Shown here: one piece after another, positions 36,301-47,250 of the stretch
Layout of the letters: each line of letters opens with the position of its first letter
Numbering within the stretch: position 1 is the first letter of the stretch
Assembly: GCA_024516035.1 (NCBI GenBank)
Contig: JAMCCL010000015.1
Coordinates: 434,001 to 498,000 of the forward strand
Direction of reading: 5' to 3'
From: Bactericera cockerelli
Taxonomy: Eukaryota > Arthropoda > Insecta > Hemiptera > Triozidae
Length of the DNA: 64,000 nucleotides
Position numbers and translations under genes: made by a program
Notes under the pieces: model-generated
Told to the model about the DNA's origin: nothing
Seen by the model: only the letters and a program-made list of their open reading frames with translations
Databases searched by the model: none

Positions 36301-37780
36301 CAAAATATCGCGAATAAAAAGCAGCATTAATCATAAGAAGAAGTTTGTTGGTTTAAAAATAATTTATTATTTTTACTCATGTTTTGCCAATTATCGGAAT
36401 ATAAATTTACAGTGGTCGAATGACGTCCACTTTGAGATTTGTCAAACTGTTAGAACTTGACTGACTAAAATATGTAAAACATAGTTAAAACACAACTAGA
36501 ATACAACATAGTTAATACATAACACAAATACAACATAAAAATGATATTTTAGACTTAAAATCTAAAGAAAGTCGCATTCATTGGTAGCGATATAGACACA
36601 ACACCCCATAACCTTTTAGCCCAACTAATATCACGTGATAATCGCCTAACTGTTTTCAGGTGACACCGGACGAAAACTCCACACAGGTCGCAGCCGCAAC
36701 GACCAGATCGTCACAGACCTGCGGCAGTACACCCGCAAGCACACTGACGTCATCATAGAGCTCCTCCTCAACATCATGAAGCACCTGACGGACCTGAGCG
36801 ACAAACACGCCAAGACCATCATGCCCGGCTTCACCCACTTTCAGATCGCTCAACCCATCTCGCTCGGCCACTACCTCCTCGCCTACGCCTGCATGTTCCA
36901 ACGCGATATCAACCGACTCATCGACTGTCGGAAACGGGTGAACATCTGTCCCCTCGGAAGTGCAGCCTTGGCGGGCACCACTCACCACATCAACCGATAC
37001 TTGACGGCCAAGCTTCTGGACTTTGAAAGGCCGTCGGAGAATTGTCTGGACTCCATCTCGGACAGAGACTTTGTCATCGAGTTCATCTCCACCTGCTGCC
37101 TCATCGTCATGCATTTGTCTCGCATCAGCGAGGAGTTCATCATCTTCATGAACCCTCAGTTCAACTTCCTCATACTCCCAGAGTCGTTCCTCACAGGATC
37201 GTCCATCATGCCTCAGAAGAAGAACCCGGACGTACTGGAGTTGATTCGCGGAAAGACAGGAAGGATTTACGCGAACCTAATCAACATCCTGACCACGATG
37301 AAGTGTCAGACGCTCGCGTACAACAAAGACTTGCAAGAGGACAAACTTCCTCTGTTCGACACGGTTGACAACATCATCATGTGTCTTGTGGCGTTTGGCA
37401 AACTCATTGAGAAGAGCATGTTCAACGAGCAGGAGATGTACGAGACAGCTATCAAAGGGTTCAGCATCAGCACGGATGTGGTCGACTATCTGGTCAAGAA
37501 AGGACTTCCGTTTCGCACGAGCCACGAGATTGTTGGTAGCATCATCAAGTACTGCAACGAAAAACACAAGACCTTCTCAGACCTGAGTTTGGCCGAGTTG
37601 AAAACATTCCACAGTTATATTAAAGACGATATCATCGATATTTTGTGCATTGAGAATTCCATCAAGTTCAAGAACCATATTGGTGGCACAGCTCCAGAAC
37701 AGGTGAAGATATCTGTGCAGGGCTTCAGGTTTTACATCCAGAAGATTACAAATAAATTGGAGTTCAAGTTTAGTGATTAG
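33389..37780 (+). CDS. ASL: Argininosuccinate lyase, three exons, bacterial-like
   Basis: Coding exons 33389-33527, 34162-34341 and 36660-37780 join in phase 1 at both junctions and give 479 residues, close to the usual 455-470. The enzyme splits argininosuccinate into arginine and fumarate, the last step of arginine synthesis, as a cytosolic tetramer. Core signatures are intact: KLHTGRSRNDQ (residues 112-122), the catalytic His in PGFTHFQ (His166), the family signature GSSIMPQKKNP (286-296) with its catalytic Ser, YNKDLQEDK, and a C-terminal HIGGTAPEQV. The last motif and the wording around FLTGSSIMPQKKNPDV resemble proteobacterial ArgH more than animal ASL, as I recall them. The N-terminal LWGGRF of the family reads LWKGCF here. 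The gene has insect-type introns and neighbours, so it is integrated in the host genome. Both donors lie in tandem duplications. A TTTTTCAG before the ATG suggests an upstream noncoding exon. AATAAA follows at 37853. Confidence 0.93.
33497..33783 (+). repeat. 41-bp tandem repeat carrying the exon 1 splice donor, seven copies
   Basis: The last 31 bases of lyase exon 1 plus the first 10 of the intron (GACAGGAGACTGTACAAAGA through CAGGTAAGCACTG) are repeated head to tail seven times. Each copy keeps a plausible donor, CAGGTAAGC in six and CAGGTGAGC in one. The first donor, at 33528, gives the frame used above. Use of a later donor would add 41-base steps and usually shift the frame. Confidence 0.95.
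34262..34835 (+). repeat. 161-bp tandem duplication of lyase exon 2 end and donor
   Basis: The end of exon 2 and the start of intron 2 recur at offsets of 161 bases: AACTGGAAGACAT at 34291, 34452 and, slightly changed, 34613. A worn fourth copy lies near 34740-34830. Copies keep ATCAAGAGAATTGGTAAGT or GGTAAAT. The extra copies lack a good acceptor and are not needed to make a full protein. Confidence 0.92.
35640..35860 (+). pseudogene. Possible LINE reverse transcriptase C-terminus in lyase intron 2
   Basis: An in-frame stretch ending at the TAA near 35779 reads APEGLNSPLISAMLLYN, then FKKECKQQLGLEN. This resembles the last residues of insect non-LTR retrotransposon polyproteins. Poly-A follows near 35843. 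It is short, so the call is tentative. Confidence 0.35.
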
Positions 37781-37852
37781 TTTACAAGAACTTTGACAAT
37801 ATTTAAAATTTAGTTATTGTTGTTAACTCCATGATACAAATTATTAGGAAAT

Positions 37853-37858
37853 AATAAA
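37853..37858 (+). other. Possible polyadenylation signal of the lyase gene
   Basis: AATAAA 73 bases after the TAG stop, the first such signal downstream. Confidence 0.5.
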
Positions 37859-38494
37859 TGTGGTCTAGAAATTTTTAGATGCATTTATGTTTATTCACAA
37901 ACTTGGGAAACTCGGACATTTCTATGGTACCAGCATGGTTTGGACTTTTACAAAAACGCAGTTAGCTGATCAATGTGTCAACCGGAGGGAACAAATCAAA
38001 TAAATTCATTACTATATTTTTTAAATTAGTTTCCAAATTTACTGGATTTCTATCTCATGTCTACTCTATATCTCTGTGGAACTAAGACAGTAATATTCTT
38101 CTGTTCGGAGAAATAAAATATAGCAAACCTCATGTATTGACAAAATCCCAAATATTGTCAATCTCAAACAAATCTAGCCATCTCATGTCCATCGACCCTC
38201 AGAGATACATCTAATTTGTTCATTTATTGCATTATGTGAGAATATTATGAGAGTAAACGATATCTTCCGACCAACGTCTGAGATAAGATAAAAAACAGAT
38301 TTTGGCAAGAACTCCGATTGTGTCTGCCAACGAACAAACACAGCACTTTTCGTTTTGGATTTCGATTCTGCGTGTCTTCCTATTTACAAAGTTTATCGAC
38401 ATTGACAGGTTATTGTTTTGTACTGGGCGACCAGAGTCTTCCTACATACGAGTATACTCGTACATTAGTGGTGGAAGTGGTTAAACTACTACTC

Positions 38495-38615
38495 TGGAAG
38501 TTCACGATGTGTGGTGATCCCGTGTTTGCTTCGCTTAAAATGACCACATGATAATAGAACTAAACAACTGCTGGAACAATGGGACTCTCTAGTCCCGATG
38601 AGACAGTAAATTAAT
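38495..38615 (+). repeat. D-type SINE tail fragment
   Basis: ATGACCACATGATAATAG and CTGCTGGAACAATGGGACTC match the D-type SINE body. Confidence 0.55.
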
Positions 38616-38629
38616 GTTTATTTCTATTA

Positions 38630-38858
38630 CAAGCAGGCTGTCGCCCGCTTTGCGGGCCGAGGCATGGCCGTGAAAGCAAAAAATCCTTTTTCGCCAATGG
38701 CAGGTGTTTGTAGTGGGAATTTCGAAAAATCCCCTCTTATTGCACATCTAGACTATAAGACAAAGCTACCTACCAAATTTCAGCTTCCTAGGACACGGTT
38801 TGGGCTGTAGAGCGATGATGAGTCAGTGGTCAGTGACTTTGACATTTATATATAGAGA
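38630..38858 (-). mobile_element. Small non-autonomous Helitron
   Basis: On the minus strand it starts A|TCTCTATATATAAATGTC and ends with the hairpin CCCGCAAAGCGGGC then GACAGCCTGCTTG|T. This is the Helitron pattern (5' TC, a 3' hairpin about 10 bases before CTRR, insertion between A and T), except that the last four bases are CTTG, one change from CTAG. It matches the copy at 45519-45727. Confidence 0.8.
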
Positions 38859-39054
38859 TTAGCTTTTTTACTTGATTTTTTTTCCTACGGACTGAGTTTC
38901 TTTACTAGTGTCTTAATGTTGATTGTTAAAGTTGATTATCCATGGATAGTTCAGTGAGAGTTGACTATCTGTAGGTAAAGTTGAGTTTATACCCTGACTA
39001 AAATGAGTCAACCAACATCAAAAATCAATATCAACTGTTATCACTAAATTTGAC

Positions 39055-39215
39055 TAAAGACACCAGTTCTCGTCCAATCACTAAATTTGAGCAACGTCCA
39101 GCGTGGTGAGGACATGAATTGGTGACCGTTTTTGTTTTTATTTGTCCAGTGAATGGTTGGTAGAACTTTCGTTGTAATATGAATGACCATGTAGTTGAAA
39201 GTAAAACCAAATAAA
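39055..39215 (+). repeat. 5S rRNA-derived SINE, truncated and diverged
   Basis: AGTTCTCGTCCAATCACTAA and GAGCAACGTCCAGCGTGG match the 5S-like head; the body is reduced. The 5' end is missing. Confidence 0.65.
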
Positions 39216-39535
39216 CAGACAGTACGTCACTTAACTATGTACATGATGATGATTGATGATGCTTTATAATTTCATGGGATGGAGCTTTAGGAATTTAATA
39301 CCATAACTCTATCCAGCAATCAGCGATAAAATTGATTCAAAAGTGGTACAAAACAAACATTCTCAGATTATAGGATGGTTGAGAGTGAAAACTCAAACAT
39401 GTGAGATCTGTATTAGTAAGATTGAGAAGTACGAGGCAGAGAAAGAGAAGTATTAGGTGCGAGGATGGTGCAGGCTTGCTCAAATTTCATTGAAGATTAT
39501 ATTAATATCATTATGAAGATAAGTTAACTTAAGTT

Positions 39536-39682
39536 ATCATATTAAATATGTGTTAATCACCTACGTGATATCACAACTACTCAAACTCGCTTTACTAAAT
39601 CTACGCTGAAACCGGGGCTTGAACCACCGACCTCCAGATTACAAGTCCGCCGCCCTAACGATCAAGCTACCGAGGTCGGTAT
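39536..39682 (-). repeat. tRNA-Thr-like SINE copy
   Basis: Minus strand: TAGCTTGATCGTTAGGGCGG, loop CTTGTAA, GGTTCAAGCCCCGGTTTC, then the shared tail. One of the better preserved copies. Confidence 0.8.
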
Positions 39683-40106
39683 GAAGATTATTCAATGTAC
39701 GAGTATGTAAATAAATAAATAATTCTTTTTTTAATTTAAAAATATGATTAATGATGCTGATGATTATACACATTTACATTTTTTAATAAACTAAAATAAC
39801 ATAACTATGAATTATGAAAAGACTTGTACAACGTCATGTTAGATTCAAAGATGACATGAAATGTTCAGGCACACAAAGAAAAGTGTTGATAGGTAAATAC
39901 TTGTGCAAAATACAAAATTAGATGATGTATTAGAGTTGAAAGAAGCCATAATATTAAAATAATTCTGTCATCAGATGATATTGTTCAGTTTATGTCATGA
40001 AATAATTTTATTCACAAATGAACTGTTGTGACACCACACGAATTTCCTTATCACTCAAAAATAAGTCCGCCACTGGTGACCCAACGGTAACATTAGCTAA
40101 GTAGGC

Positions 40107-40299
40107 GGCCACAACGAGGACCCTGGCCTATACCCTCGACCCCAGACCCTGGTACCTACAGCTTAATATTGACAATTTTTAAGACTCCGTTGAATATAAG
40201 GGGCCACAACGGGGTCCCGAAAATTGTCTATATCAATCTGTAGGTACCAGGGTCTACGGTCGAGGGTGTAGGGTATAGGCCAGGGTCCTCATTGTGGCC
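40107..40299. mobile_element. Foldback MITE, ~190 bp
   Basis: GGCCACAACGAGGACCCTGG at the left pairs with CCAGGGTCCTCATTGTGGCC at the right. Further pairing runs inward through GGTACCTACAG and CTGTAGGTACC. Non-coding. Confidence 0.85.
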
Positions 40300-41350
40300 A
40301 CGCACTAAGAATCAATGTCAAATTCATAATCAGCACCTCAAAATCATTGGATTTGATATGTCACAAACCCCATCTAGTATGAATAGTAAAAAAGTTAGTT
40401 TTAGGGGACCGCCCCAATTTACCGGTAAATTGGGGCCGCATTCCAAAAAGGTCAAGATATCAAAAAAATGATCAGACCACTATTATTTTTTTATTCCAAT
40501 AGAAAGTTGTTCTCTAACTTTTTTTTTAGATATATCTCTTATCTAAAAAAAAGTTAGAGACCTGTTCACAGACATGCGGACAGACGGACGGACAGAATAA
40601 ACCCTATTATTTTTTTGTAAGAAAAAGTTGTTCTCTAACTTTTTTTGTATCTTTAACCAACCCAAAGGAACGGCCCTTGCGGCCGCAGATTGCGACCGAC
40701 TTAACCTAAACAATTTTTTTGGTATCCTGAGGCTATGATTCGTCCAGAAACGTGAAAAACTGGGTTCAAATCTTCAACGAATACAATACTTTATTTATTC
40801 AAGGATAAGGAATGTAAAAATACAACTTATTACAATGATAGATAATAATTGCAAGAAGTTAATCCCCCTCTTGTTCTGTTTGTTTATTTATTTATTCTGT
40901 TGAATTTGTTACTTAAGTTTTCTTGTTAGTGTTTATTCTAGTGGATATGTTACTTTTTGCGAATAATTTCCCAACAATGTTGCCAAGGTTCTAAAGGTTA
41001 TGTCCAAAATTACAACGTGAGGCCATTTATTTCCAACTCCCCCTCAAATTAAATTTAATGACTTTGATTTTATTATTAAAAACTATTGCTGTCGGAAAAT
41101 GCTCTACAAAATTTCTCTTTCGCTTGGTATCGCATGTGTTTTATGATATGTTGATGTCTTTTTTCAAAGACTTCCTCAAATCAAAAAGTTTTTTTTTTTA
41201 ATCAGTATTTTTTGTGTTAGTTTAACCTTTAGAGTTTTTTTTTACATAACGAAATAGAGATAAAGCAAGACAACTCAATTTTTTTCCTTTGTCAGCGCTT
41301 TAACCCTAGAATCCCTAGATTGATCAGATTATATTATACAGTCGGAAAGC

Positions 41351-41625
41351 TCTTAGTTATTGGAACAGAGAATCGAAGCTTTCGGTACTGTAAGTCAGTG
41401 CCGGGGGAGCAGGGATGTTGGTATGTAGATGACAAGATAGGATGTGGAGGACAGTTAAAGTCTCGCCACATTGACAGGAGGGTGGAGGGGATCTTTTAAA
41501 TAGGAAACTATATGAGTGGCGCGTGTGTGGCCGTATTCTACAAAGTACAACTTCTTCATATTTCCTGTCACTGTTAGAAGATTCCCAATTTTCAATTATT
41601 GGTTTGGTTCTTTTCAACATACGAA
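41351..41625 (-). pseudogene. Non-LTR retrotransposon RNase H-region remnant
   Basis: The minus-strand frame reads ENWESSNSDRKYEEVVLCRI, then RPHTRHSYSFLFKRSPPPSC and CGETLTVLHILSC. This matches the C-terminal region after the RNase H domain in Jockey/I-type insect LINE polyproteins, including the Cys-x-Cys-Gly-Glu motif. The rest of the element is missing and an F1 repeat abuts it. Confidence 0.7.
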
Positions 41626-41633
41626 TAAATAAA

Positions 41634-42299
41634 AAAACACTGCCAATTAAGGACACAATACTTCCTCATGATTGTTTCACATTGCATACACGTGCCAATT
41701 TTGAGATATTATACTAAATCACTTGTATCTCCAAAACCGCTAAACCGATTTTCTTCAAATTTGTTTTATATGGTAGAATACCATTTTTCCTACAAATTCT
41801 AAAAAAAATCTGTATCGGCAAGTGGTGGACATTGTTTTTTGACTTTTTTGTCCAAAATTTCGGTTTTTCTTAAATATCAGAGTCAAATTATAATCAATTA
41901 AAAAATAAATATAAATAGCCTATGTAAAACATCGGGTGTACCGTTCACGAGATATAAGCGTTTGAGTAAAAAGTTAGTGGTCAGGCGGCACATGGTCTCT
42001 TTCACCCAGAACCGCTTGTACAAATTTGATGAATTTAAAATGGGACCATCTACAGAACGTCTCCTATATTATGTGTGCAAAATTTCATTAAAATCCGTTC
42101 AGTAGTTTCTGAGATTTGCGCGTTACAAGGAATATTTTTAACATACCGACGGACCGACAGACCGACACTAAACCAAAGTTGCTCAGGAGGTTATGAAACG
42201 TCCAGAAATATGAAAAAACTCGGAGCAAAAAAAATTTTTTTTTTACAAAAACGAACACAATACTTCCGATTTCTAATATTAGAAATTTTCGGAAGTAAT
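41634..42299 (+). repeat. Repeat family F1 copy
   Basis: Starts ACACTGCCAATTAAGGACAC and ends ATATTAGAAATTTTCGGAAG. It retains GTACCGTTCACGAGATATAA and a short ACCGACGGACCGACAGACC run. Confidence 0.85.
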
Positions 42300-43801
42300 A
42301 AACAAATTAACAGGGAAACTATGTTGAGAAAGGGGCAAAATTGAAACCCTCATCTCTTTTTAATCATTGTTTCTTTGGATAGTCTTTTTAAGAACAGATG
42401 TTTTTGAGGATAATAATAAATTGTACCCTTTATTAATTTATTCAATGAAATCTTTCCTGTCACAAAATCCCGCCCAGTTCGAGATTCGAAATCTCTAACT
42501 TCAGATAAAGAGGCAAAGAACTCTCTTCACCACAGAGGTCGGGAAATAATAAGCAAAATTGTCACGTGACTTATAGTGACGTCACAGAGTTGACATTAGC
42601 GCAGCCACAAGCGTATATTGTGCCAATTTGCCATCATCCGAGGCAATTTACGACAAGATTAGCAACCATTTTGATGCGATTTTTTTTTTCCATCATCATT
42701 ATTTACTAGATACGAGTATACAATGTATACGTATGCATATAAATTAACAATATATACAATTATTTTACATAGATTCACATGGTTATACATCAAGCTCGCC
42801 GGGAGGCGAGCGCTCGTTAAGCAGCGCCAGCCTACCGGCCTATATTAACACGAAACAGAGTTTATATGTATTTTGTTTTATTGTTTTCGCACACTTCCCG
42901 CAAACTTTTATCAATTTTTATTTCAAATTTGTAATGAGACGCGAAAATAGATTGTGTTTCACGAAAGCGCGAGGTTCCTACGTACAGTTAAAGTCGTTTT
43001 CTAGCCACGCCGAAAATCTTGAATTTCATGAAATTTTTCATACGGGTTTTTTTTTTTTTTTTTCAGACCAATTTTCTGTCAAGGGTACAGCAACGTGTGC
43101 TTATCGTGGAAAGACGTGAGCTACGTTTTTGGAAAGGAAATTTTTATCTCTGCATACCTTTTATAGTTTCGAGTATTTATTTTTTATAGGATAGGAGATA
43201 TAGCCTTCTAAAATAAAACCGGAAAGTTGCACAGAGCCGCCCCTGGTTATCTTGGAGCTGCGATTGTGGTATTTTTCAAAAGGTCTTACCATAGGAAAAA
43301 ATATAAAAATATAACTAAAGTATTACACTGGACCGAACTTGAGTTATAGCCTTTGAAAGGAATACTTATAATGGAGCCCAGAGCCGTCTATTGTTATCCT
43401 AGAGATGTATTTCTGGTGTTTTTAGAAAGGTCTAGTCAAAGGGAATGAGATCACTTAATTTCAGATGGTTGAAACAAGTAGAAAAGTATTTAAAGTCCTC
43501 TAAAGGAATATCTATAATGAACCCTGGAGCCACGCCTAGTTATCCCACGTACATGACTGAAGGTTCTTTCTAAAGGTCTAATTACGGAAAACTATAATAT
43601 GATGTAAATAAAATTTTAGAAAAATCAACGACAGTGTGAGACACAAAAAGAAAAAACTAAATTAAGATTAATGAGAGTAACAAAAAAATCTTCGCCTCAC
43701 ATAGAACTTAAAATATGGATAGGACCTTATCGTCTATGCTTCACCCAAGCTGCCAACAGACCGCTTTATTAGATGGGGAATAATAACGTTTTATAAATTC
43801 A
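42300..43801. other. Gene-free region with loose repeats
   Basis: No coding signal. A tRNA-like piece lies near 42465-42545. From about 43190 to 43590 a unit of roughly 145 bases (GGAGCCNNGCC, TTATCY, AAAGGTCT) recurs three times with heavy divergence, next to the right border of the Helitron. Confidence 0.45.
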
Positions 43802-44142
43802 CTAGCGGGCTACGCCCGCTTCGCGTGGCCAAGGCATGGCCACATTTTAGTTAAGGCATGGCCACCGCCGCTGCATAAGTTTTATGGTTATTGAAGCACT
43901 TCTTTATACACCAGGTTCTTTGTTATACCATCTGGCTGTAACACAATGAGAGACTTGGCAGACCTTACTCTTGAAAAAGCAACATAGAGCTGACCGTGGG
44001 AGAAGCAATCGTTCTAAGGACAATTCCAGCTAGCTCAAGAGTTTGCCCCTGTGCCTTATTTATCGTCATGGCAAAACATAGTTTTCTGGGGAATTGAATT
44101 CTTTTGAAATTAAAGTGGTAGTCGGAAATCACATTAGAACCC

Positions 44143-44338
44143 AAGAGAGAGATGGGAGGGCACTACAACGAAATCAGTAGGTGCCCTACAGCGCCGCACT
44201 TGAAGTAATGATATTTTTCGGTTCCAAGTGCGGTTAGCTTTTAGAGAAGGTGGGTTTTTAGTGGGTGAAAATCCCACACCCCAGGCAGGATCTGGGTGTC
44301 TTTGAAAGATTTTTTCCTGCCTTCCATTAAAAAAAAAG
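44143..44338 (+). repeat. Short retroposed insert with poly-A and target duplication
   Basis: A 190-bp segment ending in poly-A is flanked on both sides by AGAACCCAAG (44133 and 44338 regions). It interrupts the Helitron helicase sequence. Its body has no tRNA-like boxes that I can identify. Confidence 0.65.
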
Positions 44339-44389
44339 AACCCAAGTGCATAGTTGCTAATTAACAGATTAATTGAGTACACAAATAGC

Positions 44390-44458
44390 TCAGTGGTTAA
44401 GCACTCGCTTACGATGCGGAAGGTCCCGGGTTCGAACCCCCGCGCCGACAAAAATAAT
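44390..44458 (+). repeat. tRNA-like SINE head inside the Helitron
   Basis: TAGCTCAGTGGTTAAGCACT, then CCCGGGTTCGAACCCCCG, with an anticodon-like ACG. The acceptor ends do not pair, so it is not a working tRNA gene. Confidence 0.65.
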
Positions 44459-45208
44459 CCTGTGTACATATACCGTTTCACCTGCTCCAGCCCCTGTGAA
44501 TATAACTGCCTCGATAGTGTTTTTTTTTAAGGATGTAATTTGAAGCCGCGTGCCGTTACACAATTTCGGGGGTCTCAGATTTCTTAGTAATATTATTGGT
44601 GCTCCAACCTTAAGGCATAGCCGATGGGATGGCAAGCCAGGAGGATTTAGTGTATTAAGAAATTCGGTTGGGTAATGGATGGCTTCTTCCTCTTCCACAA
44701 CAGTGTCTACGGATTCGTAAGTTGATAGTTCAGAAGGCATTCTTTTTAATAAGTCATTATTAATTTCCAGAGCATTATCATTCTTTGGTGTTAGTATGGC
44801 CCTTATCTTTAGCCAAACAGGGACAACAACACTTGGGTCATCTAGATTGGGGTAGATAGTGTCTAGGAAGGTGTTGTAATCGACTAATAACTGACAGTGT
44901 TCGGTAGGAAATACAATTTTTTTCATTTTGTTCAGGTAACTGTCCATCACCTATCCGAAGCAAAAGCTTCGAAAAAACGTCTGCATTTTGATCAGCGTGA
45001 AGGTGTACACGCATATATTCAACTTTAAAGAAAGAACAGTTATCTGTGGCCACAAAATGGATGATTTTAAACATGCCTTCACTTCGTCAGCTCTTGTTCC
45101 ACGTGGAACAACTGGTAAAGTTTGTCTAAAATCTCCAGACAGTAGCACAGTTTTACCACCCATAAGATTTTTAACACCACAAATGTCTTGTAGAGTACGG
45201 TCCAGTGT

Positions 45209-45475
45209 TTTTTTTTTTTTTTTTTTTGTGGGGTTTAACGTCGCTTTCAACTGCCATGGTCATATCACGACGGGGGTTTTACCCTCCATTCGCAGGAAAC
45301 TCACAAACCTGCTACTCACATTGACCTCACCCAGCCTGAGTGGGGCCGGGAAAAGCCAGCGTCACGAGAATTAGAATTTGAATGGTCACCCATCCAAGTC
45401 TTAACCTCGCTGGATGTCGCTTAACTTCGGTGTTCTGAAGGGAACCGGTGTATTCAACATGCCATCGACGCTGGC
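45209..45475 (-). repeat. 5S rRNA-derived SINE with clear target duplication
   Basis: The inverted copy begins with poly-T at 45209 and ends with the 5S-like head at 45475. TACGGTCCAGTGT flanks both sides (45196-45208 and 45476-45488), showing retroposition by LINE machinery. It interrupts the Helitron helicase, so it is younger than the Helitron. Confidence 0.92.
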
Positions 45476-45518
45476 TACGGTCCAGTGTCTCTAAGCCAGT
45501 TTTATGAGTCATTGTACA

Positions 45519-45727
45519 TCTTAATATATAAATGTCAAAGTCACTGACTGACTGATCATCGCTCTACAGCCCAAACCGTAATACCTCGCGAGCTGAAAGT
45601 TGGTAGGTAGCTTTGCAATAAGACGGGATTTTTCGAAATTCCCACTACAACAGCTGCCATTGGCGAAAAAGGATTTTTTGCTTTCACGGCCATGCCTCGG
45701 CCCGCAAAGCGGGTGACAGCCCGCTAG
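45519..45727 (+). mobile_element. Small Helitron nested in the large Helitron
   Basis: Starts A|TCTTAATATATAAATGTC and ends CCCGCAAAGCGGG, then GACAGCCCGCTAG|T. It splits the Helitron helicase directly after the Walker B-like motif. It is 209 bp, non-coding, and matches the copy at 38630. Confidence 0.9.
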
Positions 45728-46639
45728 TTCATCATATACGATGAACGTGAAATCCCTGAGGACTTTGGCCATATCACTTTGCTTTCCAATAATACAGCTT
45801 GGTGTATCTACTGAATTTAAATTGAGCGGCAATTTCAAAGCTGAATGAACAGTGCGGCCTCCTTCTATCAGTGTGGCGGCAATACCGGACGATGCAACAG
45901 CAATGGCAATATTTCCATATTTGCGTATTGTAGCTAACAAAAGGTTTATTAAGAATGTTTTTCCAGATCCACCTGGAGCATCTAGGAAGAACAAATTATT
46001 ACCTACAGAATCAAGAGATGAAGTGACGCTCTGAAGTACAGTTTCATACACGTATCTCTGTTCACTATTGAGTAATGGCACTTTTTCAGAGACGAAAGAC
46101 CTCATTTGAAACGTGTTGTATGAAATTTCTGCCAAATAAGTTCTGTTGGTAATAATGTTCACATTGCTTGCGCATCATCAAGTAACAAACCCATGGCTAG
46201 GCATGCAGCATGGAACGTAGGGTATTCAATGCCGCCTACCATTTTGAGGCTTCTGAATGAAGTAGGTCCTCGCACTTTATGTAGAAGTAATCGTAGGTAG
46301 AAATATTCTGAGTCATTCGGATGTACGGTATAAATTTTACCAAGAACCTGGTCTTTTTTTACACCCGGATGTCCTGGAACAATTGATCTTTTTTTCCTTC
46401 TTTGGAACATGTTGTTTTTCCACACATAAAATGCTGGTACTTCATTATAAAAAAAGAGTCTTTGCAAATTCATCCTGGTTGCATAGTTGGAAAAACGCCA
46501 TTAATGTTGTTTTAGGAGGGTTGTCAATTCTCTGTTGGACATTTTCGGTTGTAAAAACTACCCTTTGTCCATTTTCAAAGTGGACGGCCAAATGTATGAC
46601 AGGAGAGTATCTTTCATGAGTCGAAAAACATAGTATTCG

Positions 46640-47225
46640 CCATCCAGCTTGACCATAAGTTGAGAACCCCTATTTTCTTTTAAAATTTGTTTCTTATTAT
46701 TCCCCTACATCACAAAAAAAGCTGTCTGCCAAATTTCAAGTCATTCGGCTCAACCGTTTTGAGAATCTTGCAAGATGCTAAAATGTCTACTTTTGTCCAT
46801 AAGTTGAGGACCCCTGTTATCTTTGAAAAATCCTTTCATAGTAAGCTTCTTCATCACTGAAAAAAGTTTTCTGCCTAATTTCAAGTCATTCAGCTCAAAC
46901 TTTTTGAGAATCTGACAACACTCTAAAAATGACTTATTTTGACCATAAGTTGAGAACCCCTGTTTCCTTAAAAAAAAAAATTCGTTCTTAGTACGCCCCT
47001 ACATCATAAGGGGAAGCTTCCTGCAAAATTTCAAGTCGATCGGCCCAGCCGTTTAGGCTCTGCGTTGATTATCAATAAATGTTTATTTTTGGCCATAAGT
47101 TGAGAACCCCTGTTTCCTTAAAAAAATCCGTTCTTAGTACGCCCCTACATCATAAGGGGAAGCTTCTTGCAAAATTTCAAGTCAATCGGCCCAGCCGTTT
47201 AGGCTCTGCGTTGATTATGAATGAA
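46640..47225. repeat. Tandem repeat in the Helitron 5' region, about four copies
   Basis: CCATAAGTTGAGAACCCCTG opens each unit at about 46650, 46798, 46935 and 47091, followed by AAATTTCAAGTC and a GGCTCTGCGTTGATTAT-type end in the last two. Units are 130-160 bases. Confidence 0.8.
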
Positions 47226-47250
47226 TGTAAATGGATTTTATATATATAGA

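Larger units (their letters stand above)
43802..47250 (-). mobile_element. Helicase-coding Helitron, degraded, with nested insertions
   Basis: On the minus strand the element begins A|TCTATATATATAAAATCC at 47250 and ends with the hairpin CGGGCGTAGCCCG then CTAG|T at 43802, both exactly Helitron-like. Inside are pieces of a Pif1-type helicase in order: LRLLLHKVRGPTSFRSLK (46159-46473), the Walker A box APGGSGKTF and the Walker B-like IVYDE (45730-46160), LLSGDFRQTLPVVPRG (about 45130-45200), LCLKVGAPIILLRNL (about 44570-44620) and FAMTINKAQGQTLE then VAFSRVRSAKS (43900-44100). The HUH Rep domain needed for rolling-circle transposition is missing, and several frameshifts split the helicase, so it is dead. 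Later insertions are a 193-bp element, a tRNA-like SINE head, a 5S-derived SINE and a second small Helitron. The 5' side holds a tandem repeat (46640-47225). Confidence 0.9.

Noticed and set aside
36656..37114. 152-codon minus-strand frame opposite the lyase
   Set aside because: Antisense shadow of the long lyase exon, whose plus-strand frame has clear enzyme signatures.
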